From contig JAJFPB010000011.1 in assembly GCA_020881915.1 (NCBI GenBank), positions 1 to 64,000 of the forward strand: a DNA stretch of 64,000 nt, read 5' to 3'. This document shows, piece after piece, positions 1-11,419 of this stretch (position 1 is its first letter; each line of letters opens with the position of its first letter). The DNA comes from Paramyrothecium sp. XJ0827. Lineage: Eukaryota; Ascomycota; Sordariomycetes; Hypocreales; Stachybotryaceae. The notes under the pieces were generated by a model. The model was not told the origin of the DNA. It made no database searches and worked only from the letters and a program-made list of their open reading frames with translations. The position numbers and the translations under genes were made by a program.

Positions 1-1260
1 CTCTCCCTAAAACCCTTCTATAACTAACCCTAACTATGGCCTCGCCGGCCTGGCTCTTTTCTTGCTGTCGCCCTTAATTATTAACCCTAACCCATTTAAA
101 CCCTCCTCCCTCCCTTCTCCCTCTGACCTCCGACCTCCGATCTCTACCCCTTAACCTTAACCCTATTCGCCCGGTCCGGTTCCGCCCTCTACTACTAATC
201 CCCTAAATCCTCCCGCCTCCACATGGCCGCACATCACTTATTGTGGGTCTAACTGCCTGCTGCTTGCTTCTTTTCTAACTGCCCGCCTTATATTACATTG
301 CAATCCCTGCTGTTTCCTTCCCTTTTGTACTTCTGCCTTTGTATATTCTGTAATCCGACTTTTCTTCTCTATTCTTCCTATATAAACCTTAACCCCTCTA
401 TCTACCCCTCCCTCCTTCTTTTACCCTTTCTTGCTGCTCTTTACCTCTCCGCTATTCGTCTTGGCTATTTATTCTAATCCTTGTCTCTACCTACCTGGCT
501 AAACCCTTGCTTTCCTGCCTGCCTGCTTATATTGTCCGTTGCTTCTCTACTGACTTCTTTTGTTTTAATTCTTGCCTGCTAACTCTATTGACGGCCCTTC
601 TTTTATCTTACCTAATGCCTACTGTCTCTGTCACCGCCATCTTGGCTACTGCTTGCCTTCTTGCTGCTGCTATAACTCTCGCCGTCTACGCCATGCCTGC
701 CTCCTCCTACCTAACTGTTGTATTCACCTACGCCGCCATTTATCTATCTCTATATCTTCACTACAACACTGGCTTCTCTGTTACCGCTGCCTTTGCTAAT
801 AACCCGTTGTCTTTACCTAATCTACTATCCGCCCTCCTCCCTTCATTATCTGCTTACCCTAACCCTTCTCATTGACTTGTTCCCATCTTAAACTAATTGG
901 TCTGGGCCTACGTTTCGATTTTATCGTCAAATCCCGCCTAATCTATTAACACTCCTTGGTCTCTACATACTATACCATACTATCCACACTTACTCTATGG
1001 CCTGCAAACATGGGCAACCTTTCTCACCCTAACCATATAAATGCAACCTCACCCTAACCATATTAATTAAACCTCACCCTAACCATATTAATTAAACCTC
1101 ACCCTAACCATATTAATTAAACCTAACCCTAACTGTCTCTACTCCGCCGTATAAATAATAATACCTATAACCCTCTAAAATTATATATCTCTTCTAACCT
1201 CTATTATATAATAATCTACAAATTTATATAAACCCCACACATATATTATTTGTCTCATGC
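1..1260. other. Subtelomeric DNA with degenerate telomere-type repeats
   Basis: This stretch is strongly biased to C and T on the plus strand and is scattered with short CCCTAA/ACCCTAACC units. CCCTAA on the plus strand at a left edge is the orientation expected if a TTAGGG-type telomere lies just outside the window. The units are interspersed rather than a clean array, so this is subtelomere, not the telomere tip. Long plus-strand open frames here are low-complexity and rich in Leu, Ser and Pro, and I do not consider them genes. Confidence 0.75.
1022..1133. repeat. 25-bp tandem repeat containing CCCTAACC
   Basis: Three near-identical 25-bp units start at 1047, 1072 and 1097, with a degenerate unit before and a partial unit after. 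Each unit combines a telomere-like CACCCTAACC with an AT-rich ATATTAATTAA. It is a subtelomeric satellite built around an interstitial telomere repeat. Confidence 0.9.
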
Positions 1261-1620
1261 CCGCCCCATCTTACCTTCTTACCTATCCATATAAACTTGT
1301 CCACCTCTTCTTCCCCAATTATACCCATCTCCTTTATTATTTCCATCGTCTCGTCGTGGTAAAACCCTAACCCCGCGCCCCAAACCTTTTCTAATACACC
1401 TCTATACTGGCACTGCTTCCTTATATCTGGGCAAATGCCCCTCGTCCTCCTTTGCCGCCACCCATTGCTGGTAAATCCCCTGTGGCATCCCGCAATTAAA
1501 ACACCCGCTGAAACTCGTAAACCGCCTGGCCTTAAATACTATCTTCTTCACCTCTTCGGCCCACACCTGCGCTGCAATCCAATCTAATACTCCTCTCTAC
1601 GGGCATACCTCTCCCCGTTT
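1261..1620 (-). pseudogene. Relic of a telomere-linked helicase C-terminal domain
   Basis: Read on the minus strand, this segment encodes a block CFNCGMPQGIYQQW and then, after a frame change in a GGGG run, a block starting CQYRGVLEKVWGAG. The same two blocks, in the same order, occur in the larger helicase gene to the right (CFGCGLPYKVCNGW, then CQYEGVLARF). The final part also matches, ending in W-GG. It is a diverged second copy of the zinc-binding C-terminal module lying closer to the telomere, with no helicase motor attached. I judge it a relic left by recombination or truncation of a tandem helicase copy. Confidence 0.65.
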
Positions 1621-1780
1621 ATTTACGCCTGACCGGCGCGGCTCTTTTCCTGCCCGGATGGTTTGTTACTCTTCTCTCTCTTTCCTTCTCTCCCTCTCTC
1701 CACCCTTTTTACGCCTAACTGATGCCGCTCTTTTTCTGCCCGGATGGCTTGTTAATCTACTCTCTCATTCTCTCTTTCTT
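1621..1780. repeat. 88-bp imperfect tandem duplication
   Basis: The segment beginning TTTACGCCTGACCGG near 1622 is repeated imperfectly from about 1709. Both copies contain CTGCCCGGATGG and GTTTGTTA/CTTGTTA. A run of about 20 T follows at 1846-1865. No coding role is apparent. Confidence 0.7.
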
Positions 1781-2008
1781 CTTCTGCCTTACTGGCATTG
1801 CCTCTTTCTTGGACGGCACTTTATTCCTTCGCTGTTTTCCTTGCTTTTTTTTTTTTTTTTTTTTTAAATGTCTTTATTCCAACCCTACTACTACCCTAAA
1901 CTACAAATATACCCTAACTCTCTCTACCTATAACTACTACACCAACCCCTAATAATTGTATTCTCGCCCTAACCCTAATATCTATTCTCTTTATACTAAA
2001 TGCTCTAT

Positions 2009-5000
2009 TCACTCCTCCTCTTCCATTATCCACTTACATAACTCTGCAAATCCCCGGCACATCTCATTTGTCTCCATCCCACCCCATAACTTAATCCTCC
2101 TTCCTGCCCATGTATAAAACCCCCTCGACTCTCTCTCTTGCCCACTTAACCCCTTGACCTTATCCTGGAAAATACAAACGGCTGCCCTGTAAAACCGCGC
2201 CAATACTCCTTCATACTGACATTTCCCTCCCTGTATCTTCTCGTATCTCCCCGTCATCATCCATTACCTTCCATCCATTACAAACCTTGTATGGCAACCC
2301 ACACCCAAAACAACCGCTGTACGGTTCAAACCCTCGCTTTCGAAACATCTCCTCTTCTATCCTTGCCATAACCCCGCTCACCTCTGTACCCTGCCGTACC
2401 CTTTAACGGGCACTCTTCCATTCTGTGCTCATCTGCCTCATCCCCATCCGGCAAATCGCACAACACTCTGCCCAACTTTCCAAATAACCCTCCAACTCGC
2501 TCGCCATCGCCGTTTCCTCCATCATTTGCTTCCTGCTTTGCCACTCTTGGAATGCAATATCTCGTCTCTGCCGGTCGAACGCTATTTGTGCCTCTGCGTA
2601 TTCGACTTCGTCTTGGTCTTGGCCTTGGTCTTGGCTTTGGTTGTCCAACTTTTCTTCTATTCGTCCGCAAACATCGCATTGCTCTTCACCTTCTTCACAC
2701 CCCTCTCGATCCGTTCGACCATCCATCGACATATCCAATATCTTTCGCCGGCATTCCTCCCTCTCCACGTAATCCACACTTCTCTCCTCTCTTTCTTCCT
2801 TACACCACCCGCTCTGCTCGGCCTTTGCCTTTTGCCGCCTCTCGGCCTCTTGCTTATCTTGTTTCAACCCCGGCAAATAACAACCGCATCGCTGACTTGC
2901 CCGTCTCGTCCCGCTCGCCCGCTCTCCTGTACGTAATCTCGAATTCGCCTCGGCATCCATCCATGCACTACCAACCTTATGTCGGGTATATCGATTCCCA
3001 TCCCTAATGCGTTCGTTGCCACTATAATTCTCTCTCCCATCATCCACATCTGTAACCGTTCCTTCTTGCCCTCCTTTGTGTCGACCTTGTTGTAATATGT
3101 GCCACAACCAAACATCTCCCTAACCTCTTCACCCGTTCCACTGACCCGCCATAAATGATCACCTTGCCGTCGTGTCCTCCACGGATCCATGCTTCTACAA
3201 CCTCTTTGATCCTCTTATCTTCTGCCATCTGTGCCTCCTCTTCCTCTTGCCTCCAATGTGCCTTCCCTTTGCCCCTTGCTTTATTACTCCTATGCTCCAC
3301 CTTGATGACGCTGTACCGTATGTTGCGTCGTGTTGTTTTGCTTCGAAACACTACCTCCCGCCCGGGCTGGATCGCCGCCACCTTGTAAAACTCGACCATC
3401 TCGTCCGGGCCCATCGTGGCTGTTAAAAATACCCGCTGCACACCCCACTCCCGAACCACCTTTCCGACTTCGCTTAACTTTGGCCGGAACGTTGCGCTGC
3501 CATCCATTAATGTGTGGCACTCTTCTAAAATCACTCGGTCCAAAACACCCTGGTTTTGCAATCGGTTGACGTAATCTCGGAACCCGCCCGTCACCGCTGA
3601 CTCGGGCGTCACGAAAACTATGCTTGCTGTCGGCGTTCCCTGCTGGCTGTTCCATATATGGGACGTAATTTGGAACTCCGTGCAACGTTTATGTAAATCT
3701 TCCTGCAATGCAACCAATGGCACTACAACGATCGTTGTCCCCTCTGGTGAACAATATGCCGGCAACATGAACGACAAACTCTTGCCTCCACCCGTGCTTG
3801 TGATCTGGATAATCGGCGTTTCCCCGCGATGATGGCCCGGATCACCTTCGACTGTTGACCACGAAACTCTGTCCCTCGTCCCATCATCTGCTGTAACTGT
3901 CCGGAAATATCGACTTGCCGTAACCGATGTAATCGTCGGAATCGCCCTTCCTCCCGCTCGCTTTCGAACTGATCTCGCTTGCGCTTCCGCCCGCCCTGCG
4001 CACTCGCCCCTGTACCGAACCCGAAAAATCGATGTAACTCGTGGCTGATGTTCCGGAATTCCTCCCGCATCCGCGCTGTGCCTCCTAACCCTTGTTGTAA
4101 CTCTCGCGCATAAATTATACCCGCGATATGCGATTGGTGGCCGGCCTGTAAATCCGCCGCGTCATTGTCGATCCCGTCCTCGTCTTCGTATTCCACCCCG
4201 TCTTCTCCCACCCTCTTTGCAAACTTGCCTCCTAAATACCGGTTGGATATCGCGATGGCGATGTGCCGCCATACGCTGATATTCAACCGACAACCCATTA
4301 ATCGCTGGCTGATCTGCTGTAAAATTCGCCGCGCCCGATCCGGTGTCCATTTTCTTTCCCCACCCAATTCTTCCATTCAACGGGTATGGTCATATCGATG
4401 CCTTCGTCTTCCGACTGGCTTGACCGACTTGACCGACCTACCTGACTTGACCGACTTGCCCGACTTGACCTTGCTTGTGCCAAACTCTCCTTGTTGCCAA
4501 TTCCGTCCGTACTACCCTTTTCTTCTCCAAACTCCCTTTCTCCTTCCTCCTCGCTGCTATATCCCTCGTCTTCGTCGCTGTTGTGGTGCCGCTTGCGGTA
4601 TGCGATCTCTTCGCTCCATAAAAATGGGCTTACTTGGTCTGCACCCTTGACCATACCCTGCACCTGCTGCCAAAACGGCAACACCAACCACAAATACCAA
4701 ACCAATAATTCCCCAACCTCTCTGGGTATAAAACGGTGAATGATTTTCGCCTGGCCCGTTTGCTGGAAATTTTTATGGTATGCTGTAACGAAACATACGT
4801 CGCCGTTGTGGATAAAAATGTTGCGTGTGCCGCCGTTGCTGGTGTTCTTATACCGTATTCCTAAAATTTCCCATAATCGCGCGGGCATTGACAATAAATG
4901 CTTCAAAAACCACATCAACTCCCGGAACCGCTCCAATATTTTGCTGTACTCCTGCAATGCCTTCTTTTTGTACGGATGCTTTTGCTTTTCATCGGTCGAA

Positions 5001-6827
5001 ATCCATTCTTTTTGCAGTTCCTTGCGCTGAACCAACCGTGTGAATACCCAACCCTTGCCTTGCTCCAACCATGTGTTGCGGCTGTCCTCTAAAAACGAAT
5101 AACCCACCTTGTCCTCGCTATTGTCGTCCTCCACACGATCCCACGGGATATGCGGTAACTTGCTGAACCCTTCTTCGCTGCCGTCAACCATGGCCAACTT
5201 GCATAATAACTCCCTCGCCTCGACGACGACGGCGTGTATCATTTCCGTTAATTGACCCATTGTGAACTTGGTTCGCTTGTATTGGACTTGCTCTCCTTCC
5301 AATCGATGCTGCCGCCCGCCGTTGTATTGAACCGAATGTGCATGCCGTATGTCCGTGTCTCCAATATCCAATCCATCGGGCCGGGTTGTTCTGATCGTCC
5401 GTCGCCGACACGGGTCATAAACTTACGAACCATTTTCCGTACGCGGGTGAACATGCCCGGCGTACGCTCGCGTGCTAATCTCTCCTCCATATTGTGCACC
5501 CTCCTGGTTAACTGCACCTCTTCCTCGCGTTGCCGATATGCCCAACCGATGGCAAACATGCGGGCCACCTTGATCACGGCTGACAAAACGGGTGTATAAT
5601 CCGACGGGTCGTACCAACCACCATCTTCGCGAATGCCTAATACGGCCAACGCGCTAACAATGGCATTCTGATGTTCATTATCGCCCACCTGATGATCCAA
5701 AAACAACATAACCATCTCCAAACACTGCCGATCAATTGCTCCATCCGATGGCGGATTGTTTGTTGGTTTACTCTTGCCCTGGAACGCTTCGTCGCGGGTT
5801 CGTGCATGCTGTATGAATGCATCCCACGCTGCCTGCTGTGCGCTCGTGAACTGATACGGCGGTCGTTCGTCCTCGTCTTCCTGTTGCTGCGTTCGGTACC
5901 ATATGCTTGTGATCTTGCGCCATACCTCCTTATATCGTATCCATGAATCATCTTCCATCCGCCCTTCAAACGGTTGTGCGGGTTTCTTCCCAACTTCTCG
6001 CCGGTTGATTTCGAATAACGCGGCTGTCCCAACTTTGCTCGGGCGGCATAAACCCCTCGACCATTCCATGGTACGGTCTAAACTCTCGCACACCTGCCGC
6101 AACACACCCTCTTCGTCCCCGATGGGTCCGGTCATGGCCCGCAATGCATTGCGGTCTAAACCCTTCAAATGGACTGACCAACCCACCCTGCCCAACCATG
6201 CGTTGGCCTCGAATTTCTGGTTCACTTCTTCGATCCGATCTTCTTTCTCGGCTTCCTTGAACCGCTGCTCTTGCGTACTGTGGAACTCCTCAATCTTTCG
6301 CATGATGTCTCGTTCCTCGGCTTCTGGCTCTGGTTTAACACCTGGCTCTCGAACTTCGAACCATGCACTGCCGGCTCGGGACGGAAAAACCGTTGGCAAT
6401 AAACGCCGGTCGTCCATGGCACAAGCCGCTCCGCTTGATGGGTTCTTCTTCGGGAACTATCGCCTTGTCTCCGTTCATTTTTCCACTGGTGCTTATCCGT
6501 GGCGTGATCCCGCATATGCTTCTCTCGTCGGACAATATATGGGCACTGATTACATCTTATACCATCTGGCTGTGGCCTGGCGATGATTGGCACCGGCTCG
6601 ATGGCTTCCACCGGCAACGGGTATTGTCTTAACTGCGTCTGGTCATAAATAATTCCCGGGATTAACTTTACCGCTTGGATGATCTTCGCCCTTTCCTTGC
6701 TATCAATATCTCGATGATGTCTCCGTAAATGCGTCTGAACCTCATCGGCAATACATGCATGCTCACATTGGTTACAAAGCATGAATGGATATTCGGGTAA
6801 CTTTGTGAATGGACCGAATGCCTCCAT
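2009..6827 (-). pseudogene. Telomere-linked RecQ-type helicase, multiply frameshifted
   Basis: A long minus-strand coding region runs toward the chromosome end. The N-terminus (6827-6222) carries two C2H2-like zinc motifs (CNQCEHACIADEV, and CNQCPYIVRREKH). A long unclassified middle region of about 700 codons follows, then a superfamily 2 helicase core: Walker A TSTGGGKS (about 3795), motif II ILEECHTL, a motif V region with ATNALGMGIDIP, and motif VI ESGRAGRDG (about 2900). A C-terminal zinc-binding module has CFGCGLPYKVC and CQYEGVL. The order matches fungal telomere-linked helicases. The reading frame changes at least seven times, near 6420, 5300, 4360, 3815, 3140, 2420 and 2245, often in short G or A runs. 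Motif II begins with Glu where Asp is usual. It is either a decayed copy or affected by sequence errors; I favour decay because nearby genes are clean. Confidence 0.85.
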
Positions 6828-7221
6828 TTTTACTTAACCCTTAATCGGTGGCAATGAATGGTTGAAGTTGGATTACTTAAATGGAAATGGGTTATCTCTA
6901 CCTTTATTATGGCTGGCTCTATCCCTTAACATGGCCTCCTGGTCGTCGGGACCCACTCTCAACCTCACTTCATTTACTTGGGCCGAATTTCGGATGGCCA
7001 CCAGAAATGCAATTCTGCTTCATTTTAAATAAAAACATACGTGCTTAGTCTCCAAGATCGTGGCTCTCTATTGATATATATATTATGTATTTTACTGCTG
7101 TCTAACCCAAAAACCATAGACGCCACTTTGCAAAAACCATGGACGCCAGTTTCATTAGCGCGAAAATAAAATGTATGTAATTTCAAAAACCTTTGAGTCC
7201 ATGGCACAAGTCATAAGTGAT
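6828..7221. other. Intergenic, upstream of the helicase
   Basis: No gene is seen. Around 7107-7155 a short motif (AAAAACCATRGACGCCA) occurs twice in tandem. The segment could hold the promoter of the helicase gene, but no specific site is recognisable. Confidence 0.5.
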
Positions 7222-7444
7222 AGGATAGGATAGGATAGACTTTAGCTACTATGGGGTTTTAAATCGATGGACTGTCCAACGATCCGCGCATATAGGATAG
7301 ACTTTAGCTACTATGGGGTTTTAAATCGATGGACTGTCCAACGATCCGCGCATATAGGATAGGATAGGATAGGATAGCTACTATGGGGTTTTAAATCGAT
7401 GGACTGTCCAACGATCCGCGCATATAGGATAGGATAGGATAGGA
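7222..7444. repeat. Tandem 62/62/70-bp repeat with AGGAT pentamers
   Basis: Three consecutive units (7233-7294, 7295-7356, 7357-7426) share a core from TAGCTACTATGGGG through CGATCCGCGCATATA. They are separated by variable numbers of the pentamer AGGAT/GGATA and flanked by the same pentamer on both sides. The array overlaps the 3' end of the neighbouring minus-strand gene and supplies its last codons. Confidence 0.95.
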
Positions 7445-9801
7445 AAGAACGAAAATGCGTCGCCACCAGAGAAGTATCGGGCGCAGCTGTTGACAATCGT
7501 TCTTGAAGGCGCCTGTTGCACAGGCTCTTCCAGAGGAGAGTGAAAGGTTCGCTTCGTCGTAGCTCTCGGGAGTTGTTGTTGACTACAAAGTCTCGTGTTC
7601 CAATATCTATCCAGCAAGAACGCATGTCCAACATCTCGGGGTCTACGTAAGCCATGACTGTGCGTTGGAAGTGAGATAGTGTGTCGTGGAGTGTGGATGC
7701 GGCAAACGTATTCTTCAGGTCATGCGCCTGCATCAGTAATCGAGGGTTCCGAAAATAAAGAGCCGGCTCCCCTCGCTTGGTAGGTATGCTGAGCCGGTTT
7801 GCCCTGGCCACGATTGAGTGCCAGAAGAGCGAAAGATCTGCTGCGGGTATGGTGTAGGAAAGCTGGAACGCACGGCTCGCGTCCTCTGCGCTCCAGCGAC
7901 CCATGCCTGGCTTTTCCTGGTAGGATCGAGACTTCGCATACACCATGTCGAATGTCCTGGGGATTTCCTGCCGTACTGGGTCCCTCACAGTCTCATACGC
8001 TGCCGGGATGATGACGCCATCGTAGAGATCCTTCTGCCGCTCAAGCGAGAGCGCATTCGATGTAGTCGATCTTGTCGGGCCAGTACTCCTAGTCGAATCC
8101 GGAAAGAAGATGAAAACTGTGAAGCGAGCGCCGGGTGTATTGAAAGAGCCCAAGGGTATATGTCGCGTGTTCGAGAGGTCGAGTCCATGTGGCTGTATTA
8201 CTTGATCCGTAGCTAGATTCAGGCTGAAAGAGGGTAAAAACGAGAGTCGGAAATCATTGGGAGGTCGGATAGCGGCGAGATCGTTAGCGCCAAACCAGAT
8301 GCTATCGATGTCCCATTGCCGCGTCACTGTAACGGGTTGGCTCAGAGCAGCCTGCGTCTTGCGTAGAGAGAGTGGTTCAAGCGGGTGCCGAGAAAGGAAC
8401 GTCTGCCAGTGAGGGAAATGGTCTTTCGGCTCGTAAGCGCCGAATTCTTTGAAGACGTCTAGGAAGGGGGGCATCGACTGCTTAAGCTGTGCGACTCTTT
8501 CCTGGATCGTATGGGTGTTTTCGGGCTCGTCTGCCTCGCACGGCGTTGGACCTAGTTTGTGTTTGTTAGTTGGGAGGATGCACGCGGGGTCAGTAGAACT
8601 TACAATCGCACTCCACATGGAAAAAACCTCGGATGATCTTGTCGTATACTTCCCCTTGCGCGTTGAGATACCCATTGCCTCTAGGATGCTGACTCTGGAT
8701 AGCCTCTAGGTATTGGCTTAGATGCTCGTCTTTTGAGTTGACGATGGGAGTCGCCGATTTAGAAGAACCGAGACTGATGTTGGAGCCTGTTTCCACCGAT
8801 TGGACACTCCCAGGTGAATTCGCCGAGGAGCTCAGAAAGGGGAAATGAGCGTCACTGGCCATTGACGACGGAGAGCCCTGTTCATCATACAATCCAGGTG
8901 ATGAGGACTCGTCGAATTGATTGTCGGTCGGACCAACGTCACACCCCGAATGATCGGAGTCCAAAGCCGATATGGCGAGAGGGGACGAGCAAATGGATGC
9001 TTGACCTGAGCCCTCGTCTATTCTGTCCATGACATCAGACTCGTCTTCGGATTGGTGTAGTGAATCGTTCCGTTCGCAACTCGATGGGCCATATCTCGAC
9101 TGAACTTTCCCTCCCCCTTCGGTCGATTTGCCCAATGATGTCGATGGTATGGGGCTCGGACTGGAGAATTGCCAGCCGCCGTCATCTTCAGGACATGGTT
9201 CGTGGAGCTCGTTGCTAATCGTTTCGGAAGGATTGTCTCCTTGTTGGTCGACCGTGAGGCGTGAAGACCCTGTCGAGGCTGTGTCTGTGATCGAAATCGG
9301 ATCTGCTTCGTTGCCTATTTCTCCGACCGACAGAGAGCGAGCCTCAGTGGGCTTGTACAATGTGTCGATAGAGGAATCTTGTCGGCGCGTCGGCGGCGGT
9401 GTCGACACAAAGATGTTAGAACGGTCTCTGGTATTGACTTCGTTTAGTTTCAGCGGCTCTACCGGCATAGCGCGGCTTTTTTTCGAAATCACCGCTTTTG
9501 AGTCAAACTCCTCCTGTGGACAGGGCCTCTTTCGACGCGTTCCAATGGCTGAAGCCTGTGACTGTGGGAGATTGTCGATGTTTGGGATGGCCGATGACTT
9601 AGAGAGATGTTGGGTTGAACTTGCGTGTTTTTGATGCGTTTGCGAGTCCTGTACTGGTCTGTTACTGTGGTCAACAATTCGCACGTGTGGGTTTTCAAGA
9701 CAGTCGTCGTGGTGTTGCTTCTGTCTTCTGGCTCGCAATGCATCGCGTCGCCTGACTCCACGGAGGCGCTCCTGCTCCCTCCTTTGCTCGTTGGTAGGCA
9801 T
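7311..9801 (-). CDS. Unrecognised two-exon protein, 3' end replaced by repeat
   Basis: Exon 1 runs from 9801 (or from an upstream in-frame ATG at 9933) to 8604, then a 52-bp GTAAGT...CTAAC...TAG intron (8552-8603) joins it in phase to exon 2. The N-terminus is a basic, bZIP-like stretch (RREQERLRGVRRRDALRARR) followed by about 350 residues of Ser-rich, probably disordered sequence. The C-terminal half is a globular region that I do not recognise. After about YVDPEMLDMRSCWIDIG the protein runs into the tandem AGGAT repeat, so its last 40 or so residues are repeat-encoded. I infer a gene truncated at its 3' end by repeat expansion. Nuclear function is a guess from the basic N-terminus only. Confidence 0.6.
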
Positions 9802-10299
9802 CCCTGTGGTCAAGGTCACCAGAGTAGCTGTCGGGAAAACAAATTGCTCAAGCTTACGCTTTCCTAGCCATGGCTGGCTCAGGTCCTGGTCGGGGACCGT
9901 CTGGCCTCTGGCGATTGCCACGCTATGGCGCAATTAACATTGCTTTTTCGTTGCGGACGCGCGGCACTGGCCATCTACTTCGCCGTACTTCTTATTCCCG
10001 TGTAATCCTGCAATGAACAATCCTGTAACAACCTTTCCATAAAACGAATCATTACTAGAAAACACGCTCACAAAAATTTGTCAGTTGGTGTGGGCAGCCA
10101 CGCAGGGCAATTTAGATGAGTGCTGGTAGTTGGGACTGCTTGCAGCAAGAGGGGCACTGAATAATATGTCAACAAATAGCTGACAGCAACTATGATACCA
10201 ATTCAGCAACGAAATAAAGGGAGCACGAGTTGATATAACTATAAAGCCATTTCCCCAACTCACATAGTTCAAACAAAGATGGTTCAGTGTGGAAACATT

Positions 10300-10545
10300 C
10301 GTTGTGAAATACAGTGGTAGACAAGTCTTCCATGCTGTAGGGTAGGCATGCACACAATCACCCATGACTGATGCGTGCTTTCGTAAGCATGCTTGAAGAA
10401 CAGGATTTTCGGACTTGCATCTCGAACTAAAAACACCAAAATAAAATGAATGATCTGCATATAAAAATGACAGTGTTCCCGACCGACACTCAACCTGAAT
10501 TTCTTTAAGTCCCACGCGACACAAGCACGACCTCGCCTAGGTACC
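10300..10545. repeat. Dispersed repeat, copy 1
   Basis: This segment matches 13290-13680 in several blocks: GCTGTAGGGTAGGCA, CAGGATTTTC-GAC-TGCATCTC, and AGTCCCACGCGACACAAGCA, among others. The two copies have the same orientation and lie about 3 kb apart. Neither contains a convincing gene, although both keep similar minus-strand open frames. Confidence 0.75.
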
Positions 10546-10560
10546 TATCCGATCATTACA

Positions 10561-11419
10561 ATGCCAGTATTTAGTACCGATGCAAATGCCAAAAGCACTA
10601 TCTACTCAACCTTTTTACTCCATATTCAAAAGTAAGCCTATTTTTCCTTTACACCTCACTTTATTTTATCTCTTTTCATTCACCACTTATAAAACTTCAT
10701 TCATTAGCCTTTATTCTTCATCGGACTATTACGATCTCCTTGTCACCGTTAAGGGTGGAGAATCATTTCGCCTACATCGAAACATTATTTGTCCTCGCTC
10801 TAAACCTCTCCAAATTGCTTGCAAGTACGCCAATGTATCCGCCAAAGAGAACCAACCACCCTCCTCGCTTCTATCCGAATCAACTACCTATGCTATGCCT
10901 CACGAACCCATTTGGAATATCGATCTAACCATGGAGGACCCCGTCGCCGTCAATTGCATGCTCGTCTTCTTCTATCATCAAGACTACGACCCTCAAAACT
11001 TGCCAGAACATCTCTATCATCACGACGACGACCCTGAAAACTCACCAGAACATATCTCTATCGAAGATAATAATCCCACTCAACTATCCGAGCCTTCACC
11101 AGTCCTGAGTCATGTACTCGTCCATAAACTGGCCGAGGTATACGATGTAGCCGACCTCAAAGAACTTTCCTTATATAAACTCAACACCTTCGACTCTAGG
11201 ACCGTCAAAGTTCAATCACGCGACCTTGTTAATGCTACCCGCGAAGCCTTCTCCGAAATGCTCGAGTGCTTCGATCCCTTGAGAGCCGCCGTCGTTCGCA
11301 TTTTTCACAAAAACCGGAAACAACTGCTTGATGACGAGAGTTTTAAAAAGTTGCTTGATACAACTGGCCCTCTAGGTCATCAAATTATTCTATATTTGTA
11401 CCAGCACGGCATTTATTAG
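10561..11419 (+). CDS. BTB/POZ domain protein
   Basis: The best model starts at ATG 10561, splices a 76-bp GTAAGC...TTAG intron (10632-10707) and continues in phase to the stop at 11419, giving about 260 residues. This join produces YSTFLLHIQNLYSSSDYYDL, which leads straight into the BTB fold. The in-frame alternative from 10580 reads through the intron and gives an implausible hydrophobic start. BTB signatures are the DLLVTVKGGESFRLHRNIICPRS-type first half, the strand IDLTMEDPVAVNCMLVFFYH, and a helical end with HVLVHKLAEVYDVADLKELS. Fungal BTB proteins of this size are common and usually of unknown role; dimerisation or ubiquitin-ligase adaptor functions are possible. Confidence 0.85.

Noticed and set aside
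507..875. 122-codon plus-strand frame rich in Leu, Ser, Ala
   Set aside because: It lies in C/T-rich subtelomeric DNA where long frames arise from composition; no domain or codon pattern supports it.
10081..10524. 147-codon minus-strand frame
   Set aside because: It overlaps the dispersed repeat, has no recognisable domain, and its partner at 13.2-13.7 kb keeps the frame only in pieces.
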